Below, one piece after another: positions 24,126 to 33,561 of a stretch of DNA of 64,000 bases. The notes under the pieces are model-generated. The model worked only from the letters and a program-made list of their open reading frames with translations. It did not search any database and was not told the origin of the DNA. Both the position numbers and the translations under genes were made by a program. The DNA is taken from NCBI GenBank assembly GCA_030674185.1, contig CM060306.1, forward strand, positions 47,573,770-47,637,769. The letters run 5' to 3'. The first letter of the stretch is position 1; each line of letters opens with the position of its first letter. This DNA comes from Monoplex corrugatus. Its lineage: Eukaryota; Mollusca; Gastropoda; Littorinimorpha; Ranellidae.

Positions 24126-25680
24126 AGCTTTAATAAGCATGTTTCTGTTGACAAATGCCTTCAAAATCTGTTTCAAGCACACAGAATAATTATTATGTTA
24201 CATGTAATGTAGCAATTTAAACATATTTTTATATATTTGTTTTAGGTAAATTAACAATCAGTATTATTTCTGTGACTGTGCACAGCTCCTGTAAAAAGCC
24301 TGACAAAATGATATCTCACAAACAAGATTATAAAACAATGTACACATTTTCAGCCCTTAATGAAACAGTCAACAGAAGATGGATAATTCCTCTTCTTTTT
24401 CGAATCAAATGGACATCATTACAGTTGATGTGCCAAATTAAGGTTTCTGTATATAAAAACAATCAAAATGATGGAAACGGAAGTAGCTTTTTCTACAAAG
24501 ATTTGTTCCACATAAATTGTCCCTTCATTTTTCCTTTCTTCCAATCCTATGACAGATAGAATTGAGGTACTTCTGTCCGTTATTCCTGACTGGAAATGTT
24601 GCAAGCAACACTCAACAGTTGCTTTGGTTTGTTCCAAACGTTATAAAACTGTCACAATGACTAGAGAAGATAGCATTCAGTGACATTAGACATTGCTGAT
24701 CTGTGTCTCTGTTAAACTAAGTATTTACACATGAGCAATAACACAACTGCCATAATCACTTCCACTATAAACACAAGAAAAATAGAAGGAGAACAAGATC
24801 TAACCAACAAAAGCAGATTTTTGGCCAACTGGCCTTTATCAAGTGTACACAAATGATAATAAAGAAACAAATTCACAAGATTTAAGACAACAACAACAAC
24901 AACAAATGATCAGGTAAGCTCCCTAATGTTTTGTGCAGCTGGAGAAGATGACTCTGATAAGAACTCCAGTGGCTGTCCTGTTCCATTAAGTAAATATATG
25001 TCCTCGTTATATTCTCATGCGTTTCTGCTTCCTAGCTGTTTGAACTCAGGCAGTCACTTAGATTCAGACTTCACTTCTATCATGTTTATCACCATTATCA
25101 CCCCAGCAGTTATTAATCAAAACAACCCTTCAACTCCAACAGCACAAAAATGTCAATACCAGCAATGATGCCAATGCTACCACCATGTCAGTATTGTTTC
25201 ATCTCTTTCACCATCACAAGCATCGTCATCAAGCCATAACCAATTATCATACTACTGTCATTCTCAGTCGGATGATATACTTAGTTCATTCCATGCGCAA
25301 GTTGTTGAACATAGGATGCATGATGGGTAAGATGCAAAATGGTTTTACCCACAAAATGAGTCCCTTTGCACTTACATCTAATGCTACTGGTCTAAATACA
25401 CAAAAACAGCAAACAAACCACAATTCAAAACCCGAAAAGCCTCAGTGAACCTCTTCCCCCCCTCCCCCCCCCCCCCCAAAAAAAAGAAAGAAGAGCAGGT
25501 AACAGTGTCTGAAAGTGGAATGATTATCTAATATTTTGAGATTCTACTCAAAAGACCCCCACAGAGAATCTAACAAATCATTCAGACTGAACCATGTCAT
25601 CTGAATGTCTTGTTTTCTTTTCTGTTTCTCTGCATATGTGTAAGTATGTGCATGTGAGTGTGTATGTGTGTGCACGCGAG
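24126..25680. other. Intronic DNA with a fragment of the 27-kb palindromic family
   Basis: No gene. At about 25018-25072 the phrases TTTGAACTCAGGCAGTCACTT and CAGACTT parallel 27158-27215 and mark a fragment of the same dispersed family. A C-run lies at 25456-25477. The remaining sequence is unclassified. Confidence 0.45.
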
Positions 25681-25682
<2 letters not shown>

Positions 25683-25719
<37 letters not shown>

Positions 25720-25722
25720 ATC

Positions 25723-25755
<33 letters not shown>

Positions 25756-25758
25756 GCA

Positions 25759-25831
<73 letters not shown>

Positions 25832-25840
25832 ACACATGCA
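25683..25840. repeat. (GT)n microsatellite with GCGC/CGTG variants
   Basis: (GT)n with interspersed ATGT, GCGT and CGCGCG units. It generates many meaningless Cys/Val frames. Confidence 0.95.
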
Positions 25841-27030
25841 CATTTCAGTGTGTTTGTTTACATATGTGTGTGTCTGTCTGTCCATCTGTCTTGCAAGTAT
25901 GAAACACTCAAATTTTCATATCTTTTTTTTTCCCTCTGACAGCTAGAAAAATCATTACATCACACTGCTGAGTGGACTCATTTTGTAATGGATCACAAAT
26001 CATAAGACTAGCAAGCAAGGGCATAAGCAGGCATGCAGCACCAGGAGCTCTCCATTCAAAAGGAAACCAAAGAAAAAAAACAATAAGTACCTAGTCTATG
26101 CTTGTAACACTCAGCTGGAAAAAAAGGACAAAATGAAATGGAAAGCCAGCATTAAAACTAAAACATAAATCATGTGGGTGGCACAGGTAAGCTTGTGCAC
26201 AGCTTACACAAAACATCTGCAGGATTGGTTTCTTATTACAATGAAATGACAGTGTCTGTGGAGGGTTTGGTCACCTAAGGAAATTATTTTGCATTATCTT
26301 GACACATGCTCTTTTACAAGTCACAGTTTTCAGAACCAGATGGAAATGATTCTTTAATGTTATACACTAACATCAAAGAAAAAGGTGACAATGACATCAC
26401 TAATATTTAATGATTTATTCATTTATTTCTTTTGTTCTATTTCTTCATCACTTCAACAAAATCCCAGAAATGGAACCAGAATTGCTGTCCACAAACAATA
26501 TCACTTTCAAAAACAAAACCTACAGCCAATTCACATAACTACCACAAATTAAACTAAATAAAAGTTGTAACCATGCAGCATAAATATTACTGTAACACTG
26601 ACAACAAAACAATGCACTGCAATTGCTGACATCTCTTAAGTATTATACAATAAAACACAAACACTATTTACTGTGAGTCCAAATCTCTGTAAACAACCAT
26701 GAACAAGTGCAATTATATCCTCAAATTAAATATAAAAAAATCAATGAAAGTGCATTGTACAACATACTGATGGAACAAAATCACGAATAAAATTACATTT
26801 CGTGTTTGGTTTTAACTCAAAGGTGGAAATACCTCTAAATCACCTGGTCTTTAGTTTTGGTATTGTAATTTTCAGATTAGATAGCAACTTTTTTACCTTT
26901 ACCTTGATTCCATCAGCATATGTGAATATGTTAGTGGGGATTTCTTTGTTTGTATCATAAAATTAGTACAGAGCTTCGAACAAACTTTCCTTGATGAAAA
27001 ATAGCAGTCTTTCATGAACTGACTTTCACA
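25841..27030. other. Intronic DNA, nothing recognised
   Basis: AT-rich, without coding or repeat signature. Confidence 0.5.
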
Positions 27031-27031
27031 A

Positions 27032-27161
27032 AGGAACCAGAAAAAACACAAAAGAAGAGTAAGAATGCGTATTTAATACAACAAGACAAGACAGGCGCCT
27101 GTCTTGTCTTGTTGTATTAAATATGCGTTCTTATTCTTCTTTCTTGTTTTTTCTGGTTCCT
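27032..27161. repeat. Near-perfect palindrome with 65-bp arms and no spacer
   Basis: The arms 27032-27096 and 27097-27161 are reverse complements with about 5 mismatches and no gap, centred on GGC|GCC. The innermost 27 bp per arm are perfect. The arm begins AGGAACCAGAAAAAACA and includes TATTTAATACAACAAGACAA. A related, less symmetric inverted repeat is at 61440-61560, so this is a dispersed foldback or MITE-like element rather than a one-off. Confidence 0.9.
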
Positions 27162-28140
27162 GTTTGCTCGAACGCAGGCAGTCACGCTTGTTTTGGATTT
27201 TGACTTTCATAAGTTCAACAAATAATGTCAGAATGCATACAGTTCACTACCTTTTCTCTCAATGTTTTAATGTTTTCATTACGCAACTGTTTACCTTCAG
27301 CCCCTTTCAACTTAGTTCTGGCTGTGCCTAATATACAGTTAAGTCTCTAACACTAGGATTTTCAAGTTTTAAGTTAATAAACGTTGGGAGGGAGGTATCT
27401 TTGAAATGAAGATTAAATTGCTTCAGCTACTGGGTGAACAAAACTTTAAGACTGAACACTGAGGCATGAAAAAAAAAGTGTCCATCAAACCTAAACTGAC
27501 ACTATGGCAGTTTTCTTTCCTGCTGACCTTAGCTGAAATGGTCACAGATTCAATCTGATTCCAAAGCTAAAATCTTGTATGAACTGCTGACAACTGATGA
27601 TCAGGTAACGACATGCTGGCAGTATCAAATGCTGCATAATGTTTAGAGGAAGACAGGAGAGCCTTAAATGCTTGACACTACTGAACTGTAATTAGAATCT
27701 GAAGGCCGGAAATTTTGTTATACTTGCAATACATTAACCAGTGCAAAGGTTATGTGTTTGGTTTGGTCGTAACACTAAATAAACTAAAAGTTATATAAGA
27801 TAACTGAGATACAAATGAAAAAACAAGCAAACAAAAAACAAAAAAACTCAGTAATATAAAAAAAAATGCAATAAACTTTTTTCAACCCAAGGTGTGACCA
27901 CAATACTGATAATGCCATAGGTTCTGGCATTATAATCTGCACTAAAGTATCTAATAAAGGAACTGTAAGCATGTATCACAATAATAAGAAAGCAGGAATA
28001 TTTTAAACCACAAAAGTTAGTATTTAAAAAGTTTGACAATGTCAACGACAAAGAATTGTAAAAAATCCAAAAAAAACATTTAGCAAAACTCCTACAGCAA
28101 TACCACTTCACACACAAAATAAAAAACACTGTTCCTTTAC
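27162..28140. other. Intronic DNA
   Basis: 27162-27225 continues the palindromic family's flank (GAACGCAGGCAGTCACG). The rest is AT-rich with nothing recognised. Confidence 0.5.
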
Positions 28141-28194
28141 CTCGCGTAAATCTACAAAGACTTCTCTCTTCAAGCCACGGCGCAGTCTGCGGTC
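28141..28194 (-). CDS. ADAM17: ADAM17 exon: start of cytoplasmic tail
   Basis: A 54-base exon (18 codons, phase 0 at both ends) lies between acceptor TTTGCTTTCAG and donor GAG|GTAAAG. It encodes DRRLRRGLKREVFVDLRE, a basic juxtamembrane stretch just after the transmembrane exon at 32485-32573, where a stop-transfer charge cluster is expected. The fit of phases with both neighbours is the main evidence. The sequence itself is too short and fast-evolving for homology by eye. Confidence 0.75.
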
Positions 28195-28733
28195 CTGAAA
28201 GCAAACAAAAGATATTCATGTTTTAATCAAAACTTGCAGCCATTCAGTGAACTGTGTGAAGCAGAAATCGTTTGTATTTGCACAAAGAGTTGTGACCTTT
28301 CCTCAAGAAATAGAGCTAAAATTAACTTTTGGCCTTACTTAGACACTAAAATTGCTGCAAAGTAGAAATACTGCTGTTTCCTGCTGAATTTGAAGTAATT
28401 TTAAAGCTCAGATAGTGTCTAACTTAAGCCATTAGAAGTGAGCAGGTGTTTTAGAAAACTAATGATAACCCTTTTCGGCACCAATGTTGCATTTTTGCAA
28501 CCGCATGGCTCACGGTTGATGTCACATTTTTGCAACGAGTACAAAGGACATTAGTTTTGTGGCAGTCGCTCTTTCATTTTGGGAGAGAGAAGAGGTCATA
28601 TTTTACACACAGCATGAGGATTCCCCTTACATCTTTTTTTTTTTTTTAACAAGAACCGGTTAAAAAATCGGGAAGTTATAAGCATTTAAAGGCAGTGGCT
28701 ATTGTCATTGCTGTGGCTGCAGAAAACACCTGG

Positions 28734-28920
28734 TGTGACGTGTGTTGACAGTAAACAGCGTGCGGATAACAGCACGGCATGATATTCGTTTAAATGATAA
28801 CTGATTGCTGTTCACTGTGAAATGTATATATACTGTAGTCAGTTGAGAATCAGATAGCGACGAGTAAAGACGAAGAAGCATTGCCCTGTCTTCCGAGTTG
28901 GCTGTAGAAAGAACGAAACA
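28734..28920 (+). repeat. 5' long terminal repeat
   Basis: 187 bp, TG...CA-bounded, identical to the 3' LTR. It contains a TATA-like ATGTATATATACTG that may serve the retrotransposon promoter. Confidence 0.93.
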
Positions 28921-28938
28921 TGGTGTCAGAAGTGGGAT
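28921..28938 (+). promoter_or_regulatory. Primer-binding site complementary to tRNA-Leu
   Basis: TGGTGTCAGAAGTGGGAT directly abuts the 5' LTR and is the exact complement of the 3' end plus CCA of the eukaryotic tRNA-Leu(CAA) sequence as I recall it. This is the minus-strand DNA priming site. Confidence 0.85.
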
Positions 28939-28985
28939 TACGAACTCTAACAAAAATCCAGAATATTGAAGACTAAAGTTCAACC

Positions 28986-29547
28986 ATGGAAGATGAACAA
29001 GAAGAGAGAAAAGCCAGTCGACGACATGCCAAGATTCCCTTGCCTCCTAAACTTGATGTGAATGGAGGAAACCTGCAGAGCAGCTGGAGGAAATTCAAGA
29101 GGCTTTGGGACAGCTATGAAATTGTGACAACACAGACAGAAGAAGACTCAACTTACAGAACAGCAGTTTTTCTTTCTTGCATCGGGCTGGATGCTATGGA
29201 CATCTATGAAGGATTGGCATTTGCTAATGAAGCTGAAAGAAATGACATTGACACTGTTCTCCAGAAATTCGAAGAATACTGTGTGGGTTCAACCAATGAA
29301 ACTTACGAAGCATTCAGATTCAACTGCAGACATCAAGCAGCAGGAGAATCTATCGAACAGTTTGTAGCAGAACTGCGGAGACTGATCAAGACCTGTAACT
29401 ATGATACACTGGAAGACACTGTTGAGAGATCAAATCGTACTGGGTGTACATGACGAGACTCTGCGATCAAAATTACTGGAAATGCGACAGCTGACGTTGA
29501 CAGCATGTATTGATATGTGCAGAGCGCATGAATCAAGTCAACATTAA
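28986..29547 (+). pseudogene. Gag capsid region of the gypsy element, disrupted
   Basis: An ATG-led frame starts MEDEQEERKASRRHAK and continues with a capsid-like region (SWRKFKRLWDSYE, then VLQKFEEYC and ESIEQFVAELRRL). That is typical of Ty3/gypsy Gag, which packages element RNA. It stops at 29451-29453. A shift of frame near 29420 restores sense (IVLGVHDETLRSKL), but that frame then meets TAA at 29545-29547 just before the zinc-knuckle/Pol frame. This copy therefore carries at least one indel and one stop in Gag. Whether either is a programmed shift in the family is unknown. Confidence 0.85.
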
Positions 29548-29556
29548 ACCGTCCAA

Positions 29557-31158
29557 ATGATGAGAAAAACGCAGGACACGCAGGAAGTCCAAGTTTTCAA
29601 AGAAAAGAAGACAGCAAAGCAGTATAGCAAAGGAAACAAACCAGAGTACAGAGAAAAATGCGGATATTGTAGTGGAAAGCACCCAAGAGCAAAAGAGAAA
29701 TGTCCAGCATTTGGAAGAAAATGCAAAGCTTGTGGAGGAAATAATCACTTTGCTTCATGCTGCAGAACACCCAAGAAAAATCAAAAGAAAACAAGAGTTC
29801 GGCACTTCGAAGAAGAAGAGACTGACACTGAAAGTGATAATGAAATCCTCGGGATCGAAGACAAAACCAGAAAAAAGGAGAGAAACATACGAGCAAAAAT
29901 GTTGATAAATGAGATGCCGGTAAGATTTCTTCTTGACACAGGTGCAACAACAAACGTGATGTCTGAGAGCCTGTACAGAGAAGTCACAGGAGATGAAAGA
30001 AAGTCTGACCTGCAAGAGACAAAGAAGAAGCTGGTGATGTTCAACGGAACAGAAATGAAGCCTGTGGGGGAGATAGTGCTGCGAGTGAAAAACCCCAAGA
30101 ACAGAAGGAAATACAAAGTCAACTTCGCGATCACCAAAACGGACTGTAAGCCAGTACTGGGACTGAAAGCTGTACAGCACATGCAATTGTTGACGATCAA
30201 TGAAGAGAACATTGCAACGATAGTGGCGAATCAGAAAGAAGGGGAAAATGCAAAAGATATGCTCACAAAGTACAACGATGTCTTTGAAGGAGAAGGAAAA
30301 CTAGAAAGGAAGTTACACCTAGAAACAGACCCCAGTATTGCTCCAGTGAAGATGCCTTGCAGAAAGTGGCCGATAGCAGTGCAAGAGAAAGTGAAGGACG
30401 AGCTGAAGAGGTTGAAAAAACTGGACGTGGTCACTAAAGTAGACACGCCAACGGAGTGGATAAGCAGTTTGGTCGTAACAACAAAGAGCAATGGGAAAGT
30501 CAGACTGTGCATCGACCCTAAGCCACTGAACAAAGCCCTCAGGAGAAACGAGTACCCCATACCAATCAAGAAAGAACTTGAGAAAAGGAAACTGAAGCAA
30601 GCGCACTACTACAACAGAAGCGCAGTAGAGCTGACAGAACTGAGTCCGGGACAGATTGTAAAATTCCAACCTCCAGGATCCAAAAAGTGGATCAGCGCCA
30701 AAGTAGACCAACAGGTGAACATCCGGTCATACAACATTCGCACAGAGGACGGACGTCAGTACAGAAGGAATCGTCGTCAGCTACGAGACACAACAGAAAC
30801 GGAGCTTCAGCAGACAATCAACCCTCAACGACTTGTCCAGAGAAGGATGATTTCAGGAAGACATCAAGAAAGCGACACATCGGGCAAGCAACAGCAAATC
30901 ATCATTCCATCAAAACAGATGCTGGAAGATAGCAAGAAAACTGGAACTGGAACAGATGTCAGGACGCCAGCATCGTCTGTCCGTGAGAACTCATCTGATC
31001 AGTCACCAGTCATCAAAATGTCTGAGACAACCAGCATCAAGGAGCCAGATGAAGTTATCAAACAAACAAGGACAGGACAACCCGAACCAGTTAGTTCTCC
31101 TTACAGAACAAGATCTGGAAGACAAAGCAAAAGGCCAGATTTCCTGAAATATGAATGA
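29557..31158 (+). CDS. Chimeric Pol of the gypsy element: zinc knuckles, protease, RT start, integrase tail
   Basis: A continuous frame of 533 residues. Two zinc knuckles come first: a variant at residues 35-49 and a canonical CKACGGNNHFASC at 56-68. The aspartic protease motif LLDTGAT is at 125-131. The RT N-terminus includes PTEWISSLVVTTKSNGKVRL and CIDPKPLNKAL and runs to YPIPI at about 337. There it changes directly to KKELEKRKLKQAHYY and YNRSAVELTELSPGQIV, the integrase C-terminal region, followed by a charged Ser/Gln/Lys-rich tail. The RT catalytic YxDD, all of RNase H and the integrase core are missing, yet the frame is kept across the junction near 30568. The product could at most be a Gag-protease-like protein. 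Confidence 0.9.
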   Translation: MMRKTQDTQEVQVFKEKKTAKQYSKGNKPEYREKCGYCSGKHPRAKEKCPAFGRKCKACGGNNHFASCCRTPKKNQKKTRVRHFEEEETDTESDNEILGIEDKTRKKERNIRAKMLINEMPVRFLLDTGATTNVMSESLYREVTGDERKSDLQETKKKLVMFNGTEMKPVGEIVLRVKNPKNRRKYKVNFAITKTDCKPVLGLKAVQHMQLLTINEENIATIVANQKEGENAKDMLTKYNDVFEGEGKLERKLHLETDPSIAPVKMPCRKWPIAVQEKVKDELKRLKKLDVVTKVDTPTEWISSLVVTTKSNGKVRLCIDPKPLNKALRRNEYPIPIKKELEKRKLKQAHYYNRSAVELTELSPGQIVKFQPPGSKKWISAKVDQQVNIRSYNIRTEDGRQYRRNRRQLRDTTETELQQTINPQRLVQRRMISGRHQESDTSGKQQQIIIPSKQMLEDSKKTGTGTDVRTPASSVRENSSDQSPVIKMSETTSIKEPDEVIKQTRTGQPEPVSSPYRTRSGRQSKRPDFLKYE

Positions 31159-31393
31159 AACTGAAGACACTACCACAATCAGATAAACTGAAAGCATTGC
31201 GAAATATGGACATGATGATGATGGATAGCATAATGATCAGAGATAAAATGAGGTGAATGAATGATTGGGCCCTGTGCGTGAGAATGAGTGTTTGTTAAGT
31301 TAATGTTGTGATAAAGGTAGGAAACACATTTATTTCGTATGGACTGAAAGATAGGAAAAAATGATTGATTTTGTTTCTTTAAAGAAAGGGAGA

Positions 31394-31580
31394 TGTGACG
31401 TGTGTTGACAGTAAACAGCGTGCGGATAACAGCACGGCATGATATTCGTTTAAATGATAACTGATTGCTGTTCACTGTGAAATGTATATATACTGTAGTC
31501 AGTTGAGAATCAGATAGCGACGAGTAAAGACGAAGAAGCATTGCCCTGTCTTCCGAGTTGGCTGTAGAAAGAACGAAACA
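31394..31580 (+). repeat. 3' long terminal repeat
   Basis: 187 bp, identical to the 5' LTR. It is preceded by the polypurine run at 31381-31393 and followed by the CCTGG target duplication. Confidence 0.93.
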
Positions 31581-31777
31581 CCTGGTGCTGGGAGTTTCTG
31601 CATTCCAGAACGTCTGGCACTGAGTGGGTTAATGATTGGGGACTTTTTCTGTTTGGATTTTCTTTAGCAACCAGCTGTGATAATTTCTTGAATCTTTCTG
31701 AACTTGCACATAGTCATCCAAAAACACAAATTAAATTTTTAGCAACATAATATTTTTTCATCATTTTGTGAGCGTGC

Positions 31778-31779
<2 letters not shown>

Positions 31780-31865
<86 letters not shown>

Positions 31866-31936
31866 TTGTCACTGAGTGTGTGTGTGTGTGTGTATGTTTG
31901 TCACTGAGTGTGTGTTGGTGTGTGTGTGTGTGTGTG

Positions 31937-31985
<49 letters not shown>
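31780..31985. repeat. (GT)n microsatellite with internal duplication
   Basis: (GT)n with the phrase TATGTTTGTCACTGAGTGTG repeated at about 31861 and 31893. The flanks (31633-31779 and 31986-32097) show nothing. Confidence 0.95.
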
Positions 31986-31987
<2 letters not shown>

Positions 31988-32097
31988 GTATCGGTAATAG
32001 TGGTAGTATGTGGGCAGGGTGTCACGGGATAAATACGCATGCACCACAAGCCAATCACTTACATCTCCCACATTCACCACTGGTTTGAAATGGAGAC

Positions 32098-32435
32098 TAA
32101 CCCTTTGATTCCCGCACCCTATCCACCAACTGCAAAAACTTCACTCTTTGATTCCCTCACCCTATCCACCAGCTCCTTGCAGAATGCTGGTGGACAGGGT
32201 GAGGGAGTCAAATGGTTCAGTTTTGGCTTTGCTAGCATGGTTGACAAAATCAGGATGTTGGTGGATAGGGTGAGGGAGTCAAAGGGTTACATTTTTGCTT
32301 TGCTAGCACGGTTGACAATGCAGGATGCTGGTGGATAGGGTGAGGGAGTCAAAGGGTTACATTTTTGCTTTGCTAGCACAGCTGACAATGAAAGATGCTG
32401 GTGGACAGCGTGTGGGAGTCAAGGGGCTAGGGGGA
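32098..32435. repeat. Foldback repeat plus tandem 70-bp units beside ADAM17 exon 32485-32573
   Basis: The arms 32147-32173 and 32186-32212 form a 27-bp stem with 2 mismatches and a 12-base loop. The right arm (GCTGGTGGACAGGGTGAGGG) recurs at a spacing of about 70 bp (near 32189, 32261, 32331 and 32401) with TTTTTGCTTTGCTAGCA between. Related motifs are at 53545-53625, 56330-56400 and 57770-57795 and in the 36-bp minisatellite at 53940-56340. Confidence 0.8.
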
Positions 32436-32484
32436 TAAAAACGAAATGGGTAAACTGCTGAAACACTGATCATGAAACACTCAC

Positions 32485-32573
32485 CTTAAAAGAGATGTAG
32501 CAACTGAGAGGGATCCACAGGAACAGACTGAACACCATGATAGTGCCCACCAAATTGTTACGGAAGAACTCAA
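32485..32573 (-). CDS. ADAM17: ADAM17 transmembrane exon
   Basis: 89 bases between acceptor TTGTGTACAG and donor AAG|GTGAGT. It begins with two bases completing a codon from the 44060-44138 exon and ends in phase 0. It encodes LEFFRNNLVG followed by TIMVFSLFLWIPLSCYISF and a lysine. This aligns residue for residue with the ADAM17 juxtamembrane and transmembrane region of vertebrates ([20 protein letters not shown]). The segment anchors the sheddase in the plasma membrane and, by knowledge of the family, is where iRhom partners act. Confidence 0.92.
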
Positions 32574-32718
32574 CTGTACACAATGAGCATTGCAGAGACA
32601 TCACATGTTTTCATTAAAGACAAAGAAATGTGTGAGGATAAAACACAGAACATAGAGAAGATTATTTTTTCTGACACGTTCTAGTCCCTTTGCATTTAAG
32701 TCAATCTCTTTTGGTTTC

Positions 32719-32740
32719 CACACACACACACACACACGCA

Positions 32741-32774
<34 letters not shown>

Positions 32775-32852
32775 CACACACACACACACACACACTTACA
32801 TACACACACACACACAGTAACACATGCAAACACACACACACACATAACACAT

Positions 32853-32943
<91 letters not shown>
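32719..32943. repeat. (CA)n then (TA)n microsatellite
   Basis: Interrupted (CA)n over 32719-32900, then (AT)n to 32942. 32574-32718 holds nothing recognised. Confidence 0.96.
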
Positions 32944-32946
<3 letters not shown>

Positions 32947-33113
32947 GTTTTCACTTTTCTATACAGATCTTTTAAAAACATGGAAGCAATTTCAGATTAG
33001 CACAAAATAAAAGGTAAAGCCATGTACAAGAGTAGAAACATCATGACTGTACCTTTTTTTTCTTTTCCACCCAAAAAATATATCAGCCAAACAAAGCTAA
33101 CAATTCGATTTTC

Positions 33114-33136
33114 TTTAAAGGTCCTGAAGACATGGT
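33114..33136 (+). repeat. Candidate left terminal inverted repeat of a P-like transposon
   Basis: TTAAAGGTCCTGAAGACATG matches, with one difference, the reverse complement of 43641-43662. The pair brackets the P-element transposase remnant and a THAP domain. No 8-bp target duplication was seen. Confidence 0.4.
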
Positions 33137-33561
33137 GTTCAAGCGCAAAAACGCTTTGAAACGTGTCGGAGCAATTTTCAAGAGCCTGTGTGGGTAACAC
33201 ATACAAGTTTTATTGTTGCCACTTACATTTTAGATCACGACCTTTCTGGTGAGCTAAATAGATACACACTTATGACCCAAAAAACATTGTTGAATTGGTA
33301 CTTTCCTTGGGCTTTGAATCTGCAGAGAGAGCAGGAAAGATAAAAAGTAAAGAAGAGCCGTGTGTGTGTGTGTGTGGAGAGAGAGAGAGAGAGGGATACA
33401 GAGAGAGAGAGAGAGAGCAAGAACAAACAACAATGCACATGCCACAGAAGCAGGCCTTTAACCAATGTTTATTAAGTTCAGCAATATACAAGTTTGTTAC
33501 TTCATATGTTAGTGTGCGCATGCAGGAGTCATAACTTACACAGGTCAATAATCAAACTTGA
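33137..33561. other. Non-coding DNA between the candidate TIR and the transposase remnant
   Basis: Contains a GT/GA-rich patch at 33361-33420. Nothing else is recognised. Confidence 0.5.

Larger units (their letters stand above)
28734..31580 (+). mobile_element. Young non-autonomous Ty3/gypsy LTR retrotransposon, internally deleted
   Basis: Two 187-bp LTRs (28734-28920 and 31394-31580), identical base for base as read, begin TGTGACG and end GAAACA. CCTGG flanks both sides (28729-28733 and 31581-31585) as a 5-bp target duplication. A primer-binding site follows the 5' LTR and a polypurine run (AAAGAAAGGGAGA) precedes the 3' LTR. The interior codes for gag, zinc knuckles, protease, the first part of RT and then only the integrase C-terminus. 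It cannot make its own RT, RNase H or integrase, so identical LTRs imply recent mobilisation in trans. Confidence 0.93.
28465..31632. mobile_element. Possible piggyBac-like MITE split by an LTR retrotransposon
   Basis: Outside the LTR element, the left side begins ATAACCCTTTTCGGCACC (28465). The right side ends CTGGCACTGAGTGGGTTAA (31632), whose reverse complement starts TTAACCCACTCAGTGCCAG. A TTAA site plus a CCC-starting inverted end is the piggyBac pattern. Removing the insertion leaves about 320 bp, a MITE size, with TTTTTGCAAC repeated inside. The ends match only partly, so the call is tentative. Confidence 0.4.

Noticed and set aside
29597..30711. Minus-strand frames of 110-143 codons inside the gypsy element
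   Set aside because: They are antisense to the Gag-Pol frame, which carries recognisable zinc-knuckle, protease, RT and integrase motifs.
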